Source of the DNA: Vibrio superstes
GTDB taxonomy: Bacteria; Pseudomonadota; Gammaproteobacteria; Enterobacterales; Vibrionaceae
DNA: 64,000 nucleotides
NCBI RefSeq assembly: GCF_003569005.1
Contig: NZ_BCUR01000004.1
Span: forward strand, 62,001 to 126,000
Reading direction: 5' to 3'
The notes under the pieces were generated by a model. It saw only the letters and a list, made by a program, of their open reading frames with translations. It ran no database searches and was not told where the DNA came from. Each line of letters starts with the position of its first letter. Within the stretch, counting starts at the first letter, position 1. The position numbers were made by a program, and so were the translations under genes. This document shows positions 1 through 10,470 of the stretch, one piece after another.

Positions 1-1321
1 CAGGGTCCATACCAAGACTGATTGGCAGGTTAAACACTTCACCAGGAGAAACATTGATGGTTTGACGCCCATACCATTCAACATCAGTCAGCCCTGAAAC
101 ATCAAGATTATAGCTTTGAGTTTGTTGGGTTTTATTGATGATCTTTAGGGTATAGGTGTTTTCTATAAAGCCATCGCTGTTGGTTCGATAGAGTTGAGTA
201 CGATCCCTGATAACACTCAGTCCGGCGGGCTCTACAGAAGCGATCTGCATAACGAAAAATCCGAGCATCAAAATCATCACCAAACCGTAGCCAATGAGTT
301 TTGGTCTCATGATCTTGGTGTGCGTACCTTCCAGTTTATGTTCTGTGGTGTAGCTGATCAGCCCTTTTGGATAGTTCATGCGATCCATGGTGACATCACA
401 AGCATCGATACAAGCGCCACAGTTGATACATTCGTATTGCAGGCCATCTCGAATATCAATGCCTGTTGGGCACACCTGAACACATAAGTTGCAATCGATA
501 CAATCACCTAGACCAAGGTCGCTCGGATTGGCTTTGCGAGCACGAGGGCCCCTGTCTTCACCGCGTTTTTTGTCATATCCAACAATAAAGGTATCTTTGT
601 CGAACATCGCTGATTGGAATCGTGCGTAGGGGCACATATGAATGCAGACAATAGAGCGCATCCATCCTGCATTGGCATAGGTACACACTGCAAAGAACAA
701 TACCCAAAAGTAAGTCCAGAAAGTGGCATTGAGAGTGAAAAAATCAAACCACAACTCATTGGTAGGAACGAAGTAGCCAACGAAGGTGAGGCCTGTGAGC
801 AGTGCGATCGTGAACCAAGCAAGATGCTTCAGTGTTTTGCGAAGCGCTAGAGCCGCAGTAAGCGGTTGGGAGTCTTGTTTTTTCCGTTTATTTGCCGCAC
901 CTTCTAGCTTCTCTTCAAACCAGATATACATGAAGGTCCAAACGGTTTGCGGACACAAATATCCGCACCACACCCTACCTAAAAAGGTGGTAATGAAAAA
1001 AAGTCCAAACGCCGCAATCATAAATAACAGGGCAAGCAGGGTGAGGTCTTGTGGATAGAGAGTAGTGCCAAAGAAGTTGAACTGCTGCTGCCCTATATCC
1101 AACAGAATAGCTTGTCGCTCTCCGTATGGGATCCAAGGGACTAATGCGAACAGTAGCAATAAGAACCAAGCCCCATAGCGACGCAGCTTTTGAAATACGC
1201 CCTTGCTTGCTCTCACATAAATGCGATTACTTGGATTAAATCTATCCCCTTGGCTTTTATGTGCCTTTGGGTTGAATTCCTTTGCCGTGACATCTTTGAT
1301 GTCGATACGATCCTTGCTCAT
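1..1321 (-). CDS. ccoG: CcoG/RdxA-type cytochrome c oxidase accessory protein (3' end outside window)
   Basis: I translated this minus-strand frame by hand. It starts MSKDRIDIKDV and stays open to the window edge, giving about 440 codons. Several hydrophobic segments come first, including a WCGYLCPQ motif. Two ferredoxin-type cysteine clusters follow around residues 270-305 (CIDCNLCVQVCP, then CINCGACIDAC), and a beta-rich C-terminal region is cut by the edge. This is the layout of the CcoG/FixG/RdxA family, membrane iron-sulfur proteins needed to mature copper in cbb3 cytochrome oxidase. Family members are about 470 residues, so roughly 30 are missing. The partner ccoNOQP and ccoI genes are not visible. 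Confidence 0.93.
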   Translation of the reverse strand, partial: MSKDRIDIKDVTAKEFNPKAHKSQGDRFNPSNRIYVRASKGVFQKLRRYGAWFLLLLFALVPWIPYGERQAILLDIGQQQFNFFGTTLYPQDLTLLALLFMIAAFGLFFITTFLGRVWCGYLCPQTVWTFMYIWFEEKLEGAANKRKKQDSQPLTAALALRKTLKHLAWFTIALLTGLTFVGYFVPTNELWFDFFTLNATFWTYFWVLFFAVCTYANAGWMRSIVCIHMCPYARFQSAMFDKDTFIVGYDKKRGEDRGPRARKANPSDLGLGDCIDCNLCVQVCPTGIDIRDGLQYECINCGACIDACDVTMDRMNYPKGLISYTTEHKLEGTHTKIMRPKLIGYGLVMILMLGFFVMQIASVEPAGLSVIRDRTQLYRTNSDGFIENTYTLKIINKTQQTQSYNLDVSGLTDVEWYGRQTINVSPGEVFNLPISLGMDP

Positions 1322-1465
1322 TTTACTTTTCCAACCTAAACCTTGGGCGCAGTATATCGAACAATATGAAAATTAATTGTTACATGAGTTACAGAATAGA
1401 TAGGGACTGATGAACTTTCAGGGTAAGAGGTTGGGCGTACAAGGATTGAGTTGAAGGGGTTAGAT

Positions 1466-1491
1466 GGGTCAACAAAACAGTTTGCTGACCC
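1466..1491. other. Hairpin between yihD and ccoG
   Basis: GGGTCA and TGACCC arms extend inward to an 11 bp stem with one G-T pair around a short loop. It lies just past the yihD stop on the minus strand. No run of T follows on either strand, so it may be a 3' end stabiliser or processing site rather than a classical terminator. Confidence 0.4.
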
Positions 1492-1500
1492 AGAAGGCCG

Positions 1501-1767
1501 TTAGTCAATAATGCCACGAGCGCGAAGAAGCGCTGTTTTGAAGTCGTCTTCTTTGTCTTTAGCTAGACCTGGGATCTCTTCTTCTTGTTCACTGTTACGC
1601 ATCTTAAGATGGTAGATAAGCACGTCATCAGTTAGGTCTTCTAGTTTACCTTCGTAGCTTGCTTCGCTTGCAAGCTTCAGTATGAACTCAACTAGATTAA
1701 GGTCTGGATCTTTTGTCCACTCAGGGTGTAGCAATTCAATTAATTCGTTTACGCGATGGCACTTCAT
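1501..1767 (-). CDS. yihD: YihD family protein (DUF1040)
   Basis: This 88-residue protein starts [17 protein letters not shown] and contains [11 protein letters not shown] and a C-terminal [10 protein letters not shown] segment, matching the small conserved enterobacterial and Vibrio YihD family. It is cytoplasmic and its biochemical function is unknown. The frame is open further upstream, but the hydrophobic extension looks spurious. The chosen ATG has a good GGAGAAG ribosome site directly upstream, and its length agrees with E. coli YihD. A strong hairpin terminator upstream separates it from the preceding small unit, so it probably has its own promoter in the short gap. Confidence 0.9.
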   Translation of the reverse strand: MKCHRVNELIELLHPEWTKDPDLNLVEFILKLASEASYEGKLEDLTDDVLIYHLKMRNSEQEEEIPGLAKDKEDDFKTALLRARGIID

Positions 1768-1830
1768 GGTCTTCTCCATAGAACTCGAGATGTGTGCATA
1801 ACTTAACAAAAAGGCTATAAAAAAGATAAG

Positions 1831-1866
1831 AAAAAAGCGCATCTGAAGATTTCAAATGCGCTTTTT
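1831..1866. terminator. Bidirectional intrinsic terminator upstream of yihD
   Basis: AAAAAAGCGCAT pairs with ATGCGCTTTTT, and an inner TGAA-gat-TTCA extends the stem. Six T follow on the minus strand and five on the plus strand. It cannot serve yihD, which starts downstream of it on the minus strand. It therefore appears to end a transcript arriving from the 1917-2263 interval. Confidence 0.75.
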
Positions 1867-1916
1867 AGTACAGCGAGTAAGACGTTAAAAACAGGTTTCG
1901 CGGTATTGAATGAAAC

Positions 1917-2033
1917 TTAGCTTTTTTGGTCCTCATCGGACTTCTGCTTTTTAGACGGTACAGGCGCAAAATAACTTCTACGCTGTGCCACTCGACTGCT
2001 AGGTCGAGCAAACCTGACGGTTGTTGGAAACAT
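1917..2033 (-). CDS. Possible small basic protein (38 aa), unrecognised
   Basis: This short frame was read by hand and encodes 38 residues starting MFPTTVRFARPSSRV. Its first half is arginine-rich and it ends in a lysine- and acid-rich tail (SKKQKSDEDQKS). GGTGA lies four bases before the ATG, and a strong terminator lies about 50 bases past the stop. The start-site, stop and terminator arrangement suggests an expressed unit, but I do not recognise the protein. The interval could instead encode a small RNA. No function is proposed. Confidence 0.35.
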   Translation of the reverse strand: MFPTTVRFARPSSRVAQRRSYFAPVPSKKQKSDEDQKS

Positions 2034-2263
2034 ACTTCACCAAATAGTCAGGCATATCCTTTGCCGTTAATACAGATACTCAACGAGTATCAATGATATA
2101 TCGTACCAGATAACCTTAGTCGCTGAACAATAAATGTTCTATTTTTTAATGGGATGAATTGCAGTGTTTTGTTGAACTGAGATCAAAAAGAGCACAAATG
2201 GTTTTGGTTATAGAGCGTTTTTGAGCCAGTATAAATAGAGTTGTATTGTTTGAGAGGTCAAGC

Positions 2264-3070
2264 ATGTCATTTTTTAAGAAAACACTGGCTAGCTTAGGTA
2301 TTGGTTCAGCCAAGGTTGATTCTGTACTGCAGCAAGAAACCTTGATTCCGGGTGATCCTGTAAGGGTTGTCATCCATGTTTATGGTGGTGCTACTGAGCA
2401 GCATATTGATCACATAGACTTAAAACTGTGTTGTCGTTACATCACCGAAAGAGAAGAACGACAGCCGCATAGCGAAGGTGCGCTCAAGCGTCGCGTGCCG
2501 CAAAATTACGTGTTGGATAAATGGGAGCTTCCATACTCATTTACGATTCATCCATCAGAGGAGCGTACTTTTGAGATCGAGCTTACTGTTCCGTTTAATA
2601 CCCCACTGACGATTGGTGACTCTAAGGTGTGGCTGGAAACGGCTCTAGATATCGACCTTGCCATCGATCCTACCGATAAAGATATGCTGACGGTTCGTCC
2701 CGACCCTGTCATGGATAAGATCTTCTCTGAACTTGAGGAATTGGGGCTGCGCATTCGTCAGGTTGAGTGTGAGGCGGCAAAGGGGTTTGAAATGCCCTTT
2801 GTACAAGAATTTGAGTTTGTGCCAACCACGGGTTTATTCCACGGCACCTGGCGTGAAGTGGAAATTATTGCCTACCGTGACGAACAACACCTGCAATTGT
2901 GGTTCGAGATAGACCGACAGAAGAAGGGTTTTGATGGGCTTCTATCAAACCTGCTAGGCTCATCTGAGCTTAATTGCTACCTGTCGCTGTCCAATGAATT
3001 GACCAGTGAACAGGCAGCGCAGCAGGTAGTGGATTACTTAACGGACTTGTTTAAAGCCAAGCAGGGCTAG
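2264..3070 (+). CDS. Spo0M-like sporulation-control family protein
   Basis: The 268-residue protein starts MSFFKKTLASLGIGSAKVD and has a beta-rich N-terminal half (PGDPVRVVIHVYGG) of the kind seen in Spo0M proteins. Spo0M has an arrestin-like fold and influences sporulation or cytoskeletal functions in Bacillus; in non-sporulating bacteria the role is unknown. I use the internal ATG because GAGAGGTC precedes it at a good distance, and the six extra upstream residues lack such a site. It faces trkH tail to tail, and the two stop codons share one CTAG. Confidence 0.8.
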   Translation: MSFFKKTLASLGIGSAKVDSVLQQETLIPGDPVRVVIHVYGGATEQHIDHIDLKLCCRYITEREERQPHSEGALKRRVPQNYVLDKWELPYSFTIHPSEERTFEIELTVPFNTPLTIGDSKVWLETALDIDLAIDPTDKDMLTVRPDPVMDKIFSELEELGLRIRQVECEAAKGFEMPFVQEFEFVPTTGLFHGTWREVEIIAYRDEQHLQLWFEIDRQKKGFDGLLSNLLGSSELNCYLSLSNELTSEQAAQQVVDYLTDLFKAKQG

Positions 3071-4512
3071 CGTCTCCAAAATGCCGGCAAGAACAGTACC
3101 AGTATCGTCAGTATTTCTAGGCGGCCGAGTAGCATACCAAAGCTTAGAAGCCACTTTGCAGCATCGGGCAGTGATGAGAAGTTCCCGGTTGGGCCAATCA
3201 CTGAGCCCATGCCGGGGCCTACATTCGCTACGGCGGTAATCGCTCCAGAGAGACTAGTTATGGCATCAAGGCCCATTGCACTTAAGCCTGCTGCAACGAT
3301 AAGTACGGTTGCGAAAAAGGTAAGACTAAAAGCAACAATAGAGCGAATGATATCGTCGTTAACGCGGCGTTTGTTATAGCGCTGCACGAATACACCCGAT
3401 GGGTGAATCAGCTTCATCATCTGTATTTTAAGCAGGGTAAGGGCTATCTGGAAACGAAATACCTTGATACCACCTGCTGTTGAGCCAGAGCAGGCACCCA
3501 TCATCAGTAGAAACGCAAACAGTACCGTGGTTAACGTGCCCCAAGCAGTAAAGTCCTCTAAGCCAAATCCTGTGGTTGTCAGCACCGACACCACATTGAA
3601 CATAGAAACCCTAAGGGCATCACTAACTTGATAGTGATCTCGTATGACCAACCATGCCGTAATAGCTAAACTGGCCACCATAAACAGCTTAAAGAAACCA
3701 ATGACTTGAGCATCTTTGGTCAAGGCTGAGAGCGATTGCTTTCTATAGGCCGCTACAAATAACAAAAATGGTAACCCACCCAGAAACATAAACAGGGTTG
3801 AGAACCATTGTGTCTGATGAGAGAAGTGGTTCATCGAAGCGTCCGATGTTGAGTACCCACCCGTAGAAATAGTGGTAAAGGCATGATTGATCGCCTCAAA
3901 AGGCGTCATCCCAGTTGCCACATAACTGCCGAAACAGGCGAGGGTGAGGGTTAGGTAAACCACTACTATGTTTTTGGCGACGCTTTTGACTCTTGGTGAG
4001 CTTTTATCAGACCAGTCTGAAGATTCGGTCTGGAATAAGCGCATACCCCCAACGTTGAGCATTGGCAGAATCGCCACCCCCATAACAATAAAGCCAATAC
4101 CACCTAGCCATTGCAGTAGTGAGCGCCACAGTAAGATGCTATGGGACATATCATCAAGACCACTGAGCACGGTTGAACCTGTGGTGGTAATCCCCGACAT
4201 AGTTTCAAAGTAGGCATCAGTGAAGCTGATATGATTGATGAAGACAAACGGTAGGGCGGCAAAGATAGTACTTACCACCCATACGAGTGTCGTGACCAAG
4301 AAAACGTCTCTGACATTGAGTTTGAACTGTTTAGTACGCCCGAAACTTAAGCAAATAAATGAGACCAAGTGGGTGATGGCTACCGCTTGGGCAAATTCAA
4401 CAAAGCCACTTCCGGGATTGAATATCGCCAGAATAGTCGGTGGATACATGAACAGGGCTAGTTTTGATAACACTAGCCCAAGAACAAACAGTATCGGTCG
4501 TACGTTTACCAT
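3067..4512 (-). CDS. trkH: Trk potassium uptake system membrane protein TrkH
   Basis: This 481-residue polytopic membrane protein has the repeated membrane-pore-membrane pattern of TrkH/KtrB channels. Glycine-rich filter-like stretches include GITTTGSTVL, STGGYSTSD and TTTGFG. It forms the potassium-conducting subunit in the inner membrane and is gated by TrkA. It follows trkA on the same strand after 12 bases, so the two form one operon. The length is normal for the family. The last codons meet the opposing Spo0M-like gene. Confidence 0.95.
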   Translation of the reverse strand: MVNVRPILFVLGLVLSKLALFMYPPTILAIFNPGSGFVEFAQAVAITHLVSFICLSFGRTKQFKLNVRDVFLVTTLVWVVSTIFAALPFVFINHISFTDAYFETMSGITTTGSTVLSGLDDMSHSILLWRSLLQWLGGIGFIVMGVAILPMLNVGGMRLFQTESSDWSDKSSPRVKSVAKNIVVVYLTLTLACFGSYVATGMTPFEAINHAFTTISTGGYSTSDASMNHFSHQTQWFSTLFMFLGGLPFLLFVAAYRKQSLSALTKDAQVIGFFKLFMVASLAITAWLVIRDHYQVSDALRVSMFNVVSVLTTTGFGLEDFTAWGTLTTVLFAFLLMMGACSGSTAGGIKVFRFQIALTLLKIQMMKLIHPSGVFVQRYNKRRVNDDIIRSIVAFSLTFFATVLIVAAGLSAMGLDAITSLSGAITAVANVGPGMGSVIGPTGNFSSLPDAAKWLLSFGMLLGRLEILTILVLFLPAFWRR

Positions 4513-4524
4513 TGGTGGGTTGGC

Positions 4525-5901
4525 CTACAAGAAGAAAGGGCTTGGTTGGAATAAGGTTTCAACGTCCGGCACGTACTTTTTATCTACCAGGAACATCACT
4601 ACGTGATCATCTTGCTCAATCATGGTTCTGTCGTGTGCAATTAACACCTCTTCGCCACGCACTATAGCGCCAATGGTGGTACCTGGTGGTAGCTTAAGAT
4701 CACCCACGGCTCTGCCTACTACCTTGGATGTGTTTTCATCACCATGAGCGATGGCCTCGATAGCTTCTGCAGCGCCTCGACGCAAAGAAGATACGTTGAC
4801 GATATCGGCTCTACGAACATGGGTAAGTAGCGCTGAAATGGTCGCTTGCTGAGGAGAAATAGCCACGTCAATATCGCCACCCTGCACAAGGTCAACATAG
4901 GCGCCACGTTGAATCAAAACCATAACCTTTCTAGCGTTGAGGCTTTTTGCCAGCATCGCTGACATGATGTTGGTCTCATCTTCATTGGTCAGAGCGATGA
5001 ACACGTCCATCTCTTCAATGTTTTCTTCGTAAAGCAGTTCTTTGTCTGCCGCATCACCACACAGCACAATGGTGTTGTCTAGCTCTTCGGAGAGCATTTC
5101 AGCACGCTCAAGGCTGCGCTCAATCAGCTTTACTGAGTAATTCCGTTCAAGACGTTTAGCCAGTCCTGCGCCAATATTACCGCCACCGACGATCATGATT
5201 TTGCGGTATTGTTTTTCCAGTCGCTGCAGTTCACTCATTACGGAGCGGATATCATTACTCGCGGCGACAAAGAACACCTCATCATCGGCCTCAATGATGG
5301 TGGTGCCCTGAGGTCTAATGGCTCGCCCTTGACGGAAAATAGCCGCCACGCGCGTATCTATATGTGGCATGTGCTCACGCAAAGCCGAAATGGCATTACC
5401 CACGAGTGGACCACCATAAAAGGCCTTAACTGCCACCAAACTGACCTTCTCTTCAGCAAAGCTAACCACCTGCAACGCCCCAGGATACTGAATAAGGCGT
5501 TCAATATAGCCAGTAACTAGCTCTTCGGGTGCAATCAGATGATCTACAGGAATAGCGCCAGATTTGAATAGAGAGTCTTTCTCTGCTAAATATTCAGGTG
5601 AACGAATACGAGCGATTCTGTTAGGCGTATTGAATAAGGTAAAAGCCACTTGGCATGCAGCCATGTTGGTTTCATCGGCATTAGTGACCGCCACCAACAT
5701 GTCCGCATCTTGCGCACCTGCTTCTCTTAGGGTGTCAGGGTGACTTGCTGCACCATTGACCACTCGCAGATCATACTTATCCTGTAGCTCTCTCAGGCGG
5801 CGACTATTGGTATCCACGATAGTGATATCGTTGTTTTCGCCAACTAGATTCTCTGCAAGAGTGCCGCCTACCTGACCAGCACCCAAGATTATGATTTTCA
5901 T
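4525..5901 (-). CDS. trkA: Trk system potassium uptake regulator TrkA
   Basis: The 458-residue cytoplasmic protein has two tandem RCK halves. Each begins with a nucleotide-binding Rossmann motif: [13 protein letters not shown] at the N-terminus and [13 protein letters not shown] near residue 235. TrkA binds NAD(H) or ATP and gates the TrkH channel. The length matches E. coli TrkA at 458. It lies 27 bases after rsmB and 12 before trkH, continuing the def-fmt-rsmB series as in E. coli. Confidence 0.96.
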   Translation of the reverse strand: MKIIILGAGQVGGTLAENLVGENNDITIVDTNSRRLRELQDKYDLRVVNGAASHPDTLREAGAQDADMLVAVTNADETNMAACQVAFTLFNTPNRIARIRSPEYLAEKDSLFKSGAIPVDHLIAPEELVTGYIERLIQYPGALQVVSFAEEKVSLVAVKAFYGGPLVGNAISALREHMPHIDTRVAAIFRQGRAIRPQGTTIIEADDEVFFVAASNDIRSVMSELQRLEKQYRKIMIVGGGNIGAGLAKRLERNYSVKLIERSLERAEMLSEELDNTIVLCGDAADKELLYEENIEEMDVFIALTNEDETNIMSAMLAKSLNARKVMVLIQRGAYVDLVQGGDIDVAISPQQATISALLTHVRRADIVNVSSLRRGAAEAIEAIAHGDENTSKVVGRAVGDLKLPPGTTIGAIVRGEEVLIAHDRTMIEQDDHVVMFLVDKKYVPDVETLFQPSPFFL

Positions 5902-5928
5902 CGATTATTTCCCTATATACAGCAGGAC

Positions 5929-7218
5929 TTAGTTTAATTTAGTTCGCTTTTGCAGAACCGCATAATAGAAGCCGTCCATATTGTGCTCTCCAGGCAAAAT
6001 TTGTCGACCTGGGTTGCTTGGATCGCTGTCGATGAGCTCGGCATCATCTGTGCGGGCTAAGAATGCCAGTACTTGCTCCTTGTTTTCAATCGGAGCGATA
6101 GAACATGTTGCGTAAACTAAGGTTCCGCCTTGCTTCAATTGTTGCCACATAGCGTCCAAAATTTCACTTTGTAGCTGAGACAATGCAGGCAAGTCATCGG
6201 CGCGTCTGAGCCATTTGATATCTGGATGACGACGGATAACACCTATCGCTGAGCACGGTGCATCGAGAAGGATGCGGTCGAACTTCTCGCCTGTCCACCA
6301 CTCTTCTGGGTAGCGAGCATCAGCACAAAGTACTTTTGCTTCAAGGCCTAAACGGTCGAGGTTTTGATAAACGCGATCAAGACGTTGTTCGTCAGCATCA
6401 ATTGCTACAACTTGGCTATCCGTTGTGTTCTCAAGGATATGAGCCGTTTTACCACCAGGGGCCGCACAGCAATCAAGAATCAACTCACCATCTTTTGGTT
6501 GCAGATATTCCAGTGACAGTTGCGCTGCGGCGTCTTGCACTGATACCCAGCCTTGATCGAACCCAGGAAGCTTGCTCACATCGCATGCTTTTAGCAGGCG
6601 TAATGCATGGCGAGCTTGAGGGTGAGTTTCGGCCTCAATCTCTTCATCTTCTAGCAGTTTTAGATACTCATCACGAGTATGGTGCTTGCTGTTCACACGT
6701 AGCCACATAGGTGCCTTAGTGTTGTTGGCTTCAACAATCGACTCCCAATCGTTCGGGTATGCTTCGCGAAGAAGTTTCAATAACCAGCTTGGGTGTCCGT
6801 ATTTTCCTGCATCATGCTTAACCGATAACTCATCCAGTTTCTGTTGATTGCGCTGGTAGTTTCGAAGTACGGCATTGACCAAGCCTTTAAGCTTGTGTCC
6901 CTTTAGCGACTGGCATGCTTCAACGGTTTCAGCCACTGCTGCATGATCTGCCGTACGCATAAAACTCAGTTGGTAGATACCCACCAACATTAAATGGTGG
7001 AACACACGCTGCTTACCTTTTAGAGGTTTTTCCATCAGTTCATTAACTATGGTCTCTAATCTTGGTAGGTAGCGCAGACAGCCGTAACAAATCTCTTGCA
7101 GAAGCGCGTGGTCACGAGGCTTTAGGTTGAATTGTGCTGCAGGTAAAGCGCTGGAAAGCGAGTACCCTTTGTCTACAACTTGGAACAGCACTGTGGCTGC
7201 GGCGGCGCGTACATTCAT
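5929..7218 (-). CDS. rsmB: 16S rRNA m5C967 methyltransferase RsmB
   Basis: At 429 residues this matches the usual RsmB length. It has an N-terminal NusB-like RNA-binding region and a C-terminal SAM-dependent domain. Visible motifs are the SAM-binding [12 protein letters not shown], the DAPCSAIG motif with one catalytic cysteine, and ATCSI with the second. It methylates C967 of 16S rRNA in the cytoplasm. It sits between fmt and trkA; an intergenic hairpin separates it from fmt. Confidence 0.96.
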   Translation of the reverse strand: MNVRAAAATVLFQVVDKGYSLSSALPAAQFNLKPRDHALLQEICYGCLRYLPRLETIVNELMEKPLKGKQRVFHHLMLVGIYQLSFMRTADHAAVAETVEACQSLKGHKLKGLVNAVLRNYQRNQQKLDELSVKHDAGKYGHPSWLLKLLREAYPNDWESIVEANNTKAPMWLRVNSKHHTRDEYLKLLEDEEIEAETHPQARHALRLLKACDVSKLPGFDQGWVSVQDAAAQLSLEYLQPKDGELILDCCAAPGGKTAHILENTTDSQVVAIDADEQRLDRVYQNLDRLGLEAKVLCADARYPEEWWTGEKFDRILLDAPCSAIGVIRRHPDIKWLRRADDLPALSQLQSEILDAMWQQLKQGGTLVYATCSIAPIENKEQVLAFLARTDDAELIDSDPSNPGRQILPGEHNMDGFYYAVLQKRTKLN

Positions 7219-7237
7219 AGGTATTTCCTAACAAGAG

Positions 7238-7262
7238 TAAGGCTTGAGAACCTCAAGCCTTA
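7238..7262. other. Perfect 11 bp hairpin between fmt and rsmB
   Basis: TAAGGCTTGAG and CTCAAGCCTTA form a perfect stem with a three-base loop in the 55-base fmt-rsmB gap. No T run follows on the minus strand. It is more likely an mRNA processing or attenuation element within the operon than a full terminator. Confidence 0.5.
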
Positions 7263-7273
7263 GTAGTAGTTGT

Positions 7274-8221
7274 TTAATCTAGCTGGGTTCCTAGTGGGAA
7301 CCAATCTGCTCGAGAGTTGAGTACGTCACCAACGGACATAGCTTTCTTGCCTGGAACCTGAATTTGTTCCAAAACTAAGCTGCCATTTCCGGTCGCTATA
7401 TGAATACCCGTTTTATCTGCTTTGATTATGGTGCCAGCGACTTCAGAGCTAGGCGTAGCATTAACACTGGCCTTCCACACCTTGATATTTTTGTCGCCAA
7501 TCGAGAAGTAGCTCATCGGCCAAGGGTTGAACGCGCGGACTTCACGCTCTAGCACGACAGCCTCTTTAGTCCAATCTAGCTGTGCTTCTTCTTTGCTGAG
7601 TTTCTTAGCATAGTTTGATAGGGCATCATCTTGCTTGACAGGAACGGCGGTGCCTTCGGCAATAGAAGAAAGGCACTCAACAAGTGCAACAGGGCCCAGT
7701 TTAGCCAGTTTGTGATAAAGGGCAGCACTGGTGTCTTCTGGCTCGATAGGCAGGGTAGCAATATGCAGCATGTCGCCAGTATCTAACCCAACATCCATCT
7801 GCATGATGGTAACGCCAGTCTCTGCATCTCCGGCCCAAATTGAGCGTTGAATTGGAGCTGCACCGCGCCAGCGAGGAAGGATTGAACCGTGAACATTAAT
7901 ACAGCCTAGCTTTGGAGTATCCAGAACCTGCTTTGGTAACAGTAGCCCATAAGCCACCACAACCATGATGTCTGCATCAAGGTCTGCCAACTGCTGTTTA
8001 GCTTTATCAGACTTGAAGTTTTCTGGCTGATAAACTGGGATATTGTGTTCGATAGCGAGGTTTTTAACAGGGCTTGCTGTTAGCTTTTTGCCTCGGCCAG
8101 CAGGTTTATCTGGTGTTGAATAAACCGCGATAACCTCATGCTCCGAAGATAACAACGCCGACAAATGGTCGGCGGCGAAATCTGGAGTACCTGCAAATAC
8201 GATCTTTAGTGCTTTGCTCAA
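7274..8221 (-). CDS. fmt: Methionyl-tRNA formyltransferase
   Basis: The 315-residue protein has the formyltransferase fold, with an N-terminal [12 protein letters not shown] segment and the signature [15 protein letters not shown] carrying the catalytic histidine region. DTGDML follows and a C-terminal OB-like tRNA-binding region ends the protein. It formylates initiator Met-tRNA using 10-formyl-THF, the substrate later deformylated by the adjacent def product. Length is typical. It follows def by 16 bases on the same strand. Confidence 0.97.
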   Translation of the reverse strand: MSKALKIVFAGTPDFAADHLSALLSSEHEVIAVYSTPDKPAGRGKKLTASPVKNLAIEHNIPVYQPENFKSDKAKQQLADLDADIMVVVAYGLLLPKQVLDTPKLGCINVHGSILPRWRGAAPIQRSIWAGDAETGVTIMQMDVGLDTGDMLHIATLPIEPEDTSAALYHKLAKLGPVALVECLSSIAEGTAVPVKQDDALSNYAKKLSKEEAQLDWTKEAVVLEREVRAFNPWPMSYFSIGDKNIKVWKASVNATPSSEVAGTIIKADKTGIHIATGNGSLVLEQIQVPGKKAMSVGDVLNSRADWFPLGTQLD

Positions 8222-8237
8222 TGCAAACTCCTAGTTA

Positions 8238-8747
8238 CTAGTTTTTCTCGTTGTAGCGCTTAATTTTTTCTAGCTTGTCTTTAATGCGCTTGCGTTTTAG
8301 CGGAGAGAGATAATCAACAAAAAGTTTACCCGCCAAGTGGTCAAGCTCATGCTGCACACAGATGGCAAGCAGGTCATCAGCGTCAAAAGTGAATTCTTCA
8401 CCCTCTCTGTTCAGAGCCTTCACCGAAATTTCTGCTGCGCGAGAAACAAGCGCACGTGCACCTGGAACAGAAAGGCAGCCTTCTTCGATGCCGTCTTCGC
8501 CACGTTTCTCAGTGATCTCTGGATTGATAAGAATCAAAGGCTCGTCGCGAGTCTCAGAAAGGTCAATAACCACGATCTGTTTATGCACGTCTACTTGCGT
8601 AGAAGCTAGGCCAATGCCCTCTTCTGCGTACATAGTCTCAATCATGTCATCGATGTGAGTTTGTAGTTCTGGCGTAAAGTCTACAACCGGCTTAGCGACG
8701 GTGCGTAGACGATCATCTGGAAAGGTTAGTACATGTAATAAAGACAT
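8238..8747 (-). CDS. def: Peptide deformylase
   Basis: This 169-residue metalloenzyme removes the N-formyl group from nascent proteins. The three family motifs are present: [14 protein letters not shown] with the metal-binding cysteine, and QHELDHLAG with the HEXXH metal site. Motif I has serine where alanine is more common. I start at the ATG giving [12 protein letters not shown], which equals the E. coli length; a GTG two codons upstream is possible. It is the first gene of def-fmt-rsmB-trkA-trkH and divergent from dprA. Confidence 0.96.
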   Translation of the reverse strand: MSLLHVLTFPDDRLRTVAKPVVDFTPELQTHIDDMIETMYAEEGIGLASTQVDVHKQIVVIDLSETRDEPLILINPEITEKRGEDGIEEGCLSVPGARALVSRAAEISVKALNREGEEFTFDADDLLAICVQHELDHLAGKLFVDYLSPLKRKRIKDKLEKIKRYNEKN

Positions 8748-8856
8748 AATCACTCAAAAAAGTTGAACTGCGCCGAAAGAATCTCAGCCATTTGTGACAA
8801 TTTTAGTCATTTTGGTCTTCAAATAACAGCACCAATCCACTTCGATGAGATTCTCT

Positions 8857-9987
8857 ATGACAGAACAACAGATAACAGCATGGCTTACGCTCTGTATGAC
8901 GCCTCGTTTAAGTGGAGTTAGGCTGCAGAAAATCCTTGAGTTTCTTTCCCCCAAGCAGCTGTTATCTCTGTCAAAGAAGGAGCTATTTTCTCTTAAGTTT
9001 ACTGAGCCTCAGGTACGATTTTTAACGGCCACATCGAATCAAAGTGTCGACAAATGCCTAGAGTGGGCAGATAAAGATGGTAATCATTTACTCATTGCTG
9101 AAGACAAAGAAACGTATCCGCCTTTGTTGAAGGAAATCCCCAGCTTTCCTCCGGTGCTGTTTGTTCAAGGGGAGGTGACCACACTGTGCTCGACCCAAGT
9201 AGGTATCGTTGGTAGCCGAAATAGTTCTCAAGATGGCCTATACATTACTCGCCAATTTTCTTCGGAACTGACCAGTATTGGAGTGACGATCACCAGTGGC
9301 TTAGCCTTAGGGGTGGATGGTCACGCGCATCAGGCGTGTTTAGAGCAGAACGGAAAAACAATTGCCGTATTAGGGAGTGGCTTTGATTTTTTATATCCAA
9401 AGCAACACAAGTTGTTAGCACAGCGAATCAAGGCGAATGGTGCGCTTGTTTCTGAGTTTCCGCCCTTTTATCCACCGAGAGCGTATAACTTTCCAAGGCG
9501 TAATCGAATCATCAGCGGGTTGTCCGTTGGGGTGCTGGTGGTTGAGGCAGCGCAAAAAAGTGGATCTTTAATAACGGCGCGTTTTGCTTTAGAGCAAGGG
9601 CGTGATGTTTACGCAGTTCCGGGCTCGGTGCTCAACCCCAATGCTGCGGGGTGCAATCAATTGCTTCGTGACGGAGCGATTTTAGTGAGAGATGTACAAG
9701 ATATTGTTCATGAAATTAATGGCTTAGTTAACTGGTCTTCTACAATACAACAAGAGGCTGCTTTATCTTTGTCGCCGTCAGTCGAAAAGGGAGAAGAAAG
9801 AGAGCAAATGGAGACAGGAAATCAGCCAATACTGGAACTGTTAGGAGAGAGACCAGTGGCAGTTGATTTTTTAGCAGAAAGGACCCATTTACCCGTAAAT
9901 CAGGTTATGATGCAGTTATTAGAGCTGGAGCTTCAAGGTATAGTGGCTTCAGTCGTTGGTGGTTACATTAGATTAAGGGGGAGCTGA
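8857..9987 (+). CDS. dprA: DNA-processing protein DprA
   Basis: The roughly 376-residue protein binds single-stranded DNA and loads RecA during natural transformation, a process well known in vibrios. The central Rossmann-like DprA domain shows [26 protein letters not shown] and [14 protein letters not shown]-terminal winged-helix region begins around residue 315. I choose the second ATG (MTEQQITAW) because GATGAG precedes it, while the ATG four codons earlier lacks a ribosome site. It is divergent from def and followed by smg two bases after its stop. Confidence 0.93.
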   Translation: MTEQQITAWLTLCMTPRLSGVRLQKILEFLSPKQLLSLSKKELFSLKFTEPQVRFLTATSNQSVDKCLEWADKDGNHLLIAEDKETYPPLLKEIPSFPPVLFVQGEVTTLCSTQVGIVGSRNSSQDGLYITRQFSSELTSIGVTITSGLALGVDGHAHQACLEQNGKTIAVLGSGFDFLYPKQHKLLAQRIKANGALVSEFPPFYPPRAYNFPRRNRIISGLSVGVLVVEAAQKSGSLITARFALEQGRDVYAVPGSVLNPNAAGCNQLLRDGAILVRDVQDIVHEINGLVNWSSTIQQEAALSLSPSVEKGEEREQMETGNQPILELLGERPVAVDFLAERTHLPVNQVMMQLLELELQGIVASVVGGYIRLRGS

Positions 9988-9989
9988 CT

Positions 9990-10463
9990 ATGATGGATAT
10001 TCTTATGTATCTGTTTGAGACGTACATTCATAGCGAGAGTGATTTGAACGTCAATCAAGATGAGCTTGAGCAAGAGCTCCTTCGTGCTGGCTTTCGCCAA
10101 GATGAAGTGTACAAAGCGCTAAATTGGTTGGAAGACTTAGCGGCCTTGCAAAGTGAAGACTCAAGTCAAAACATTGCGACCAGCTCAGCGACGTCAATTC
10201 GCATCTACTCAGACCAAGAACAGCAAAGAATAGACACTCGCTGTCGAGGCTTTATCTTGTTTTTAGAGCAAATAGGCGTATTAAGCGCAGAATTGCGTGA
10301 GATGGTGATAGACCGAGTGATGGGACTAGAAACCACCGACTTGCAATTGGATGACCTGAAATGGATCATCTTGATGGTGCTGTTTAACGTACCCGGCAAT
10401 GAAAATGCTTACACAACGATGGAAGAGCTACTCTACTCGACAGATCACGGCATTTTGCATTAA
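9990..10463 (+). CDS. smg: Smg family protein (DUF494)
   Basis: The 157-residue protein starts [16 protein letters not shown] and ends near [17 protein letters not shown], the same length and ends as E. coli Smg. The function is not established; the gene is conserved next to dprA. GGGGGAG sits just before the start, inside the end of dprA, so the two are translationally close. The following yrdD gene starts seven bases after its stop. Confidence 0.92.
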   Translation: MMDILMYLFETYIHSESDLNVNQDELEQELLRAGFRQDEVYKALNWLEDLAALQSEDSSQNIATSSATSIRIYSDQEQQRIDTRCRGFILFLEQIGVLSAELREMVIDRVMGLETTDLQLDDLKWIILMVLFNVPGNENAYTTMEELLYSTDHGILH

Positions 10464-10470
10464 TCCAACT

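Noticed and set aside
194..1169. Short frames antisense or out of frame to ccoG
   Set aside because: The ccoG frame on the minus strand explains the region with iron-sulfur motifs.
6258..6710. 150-codon plus-strand frame
   Set aside because: It is antisense to rsmB, which has clear motifs.
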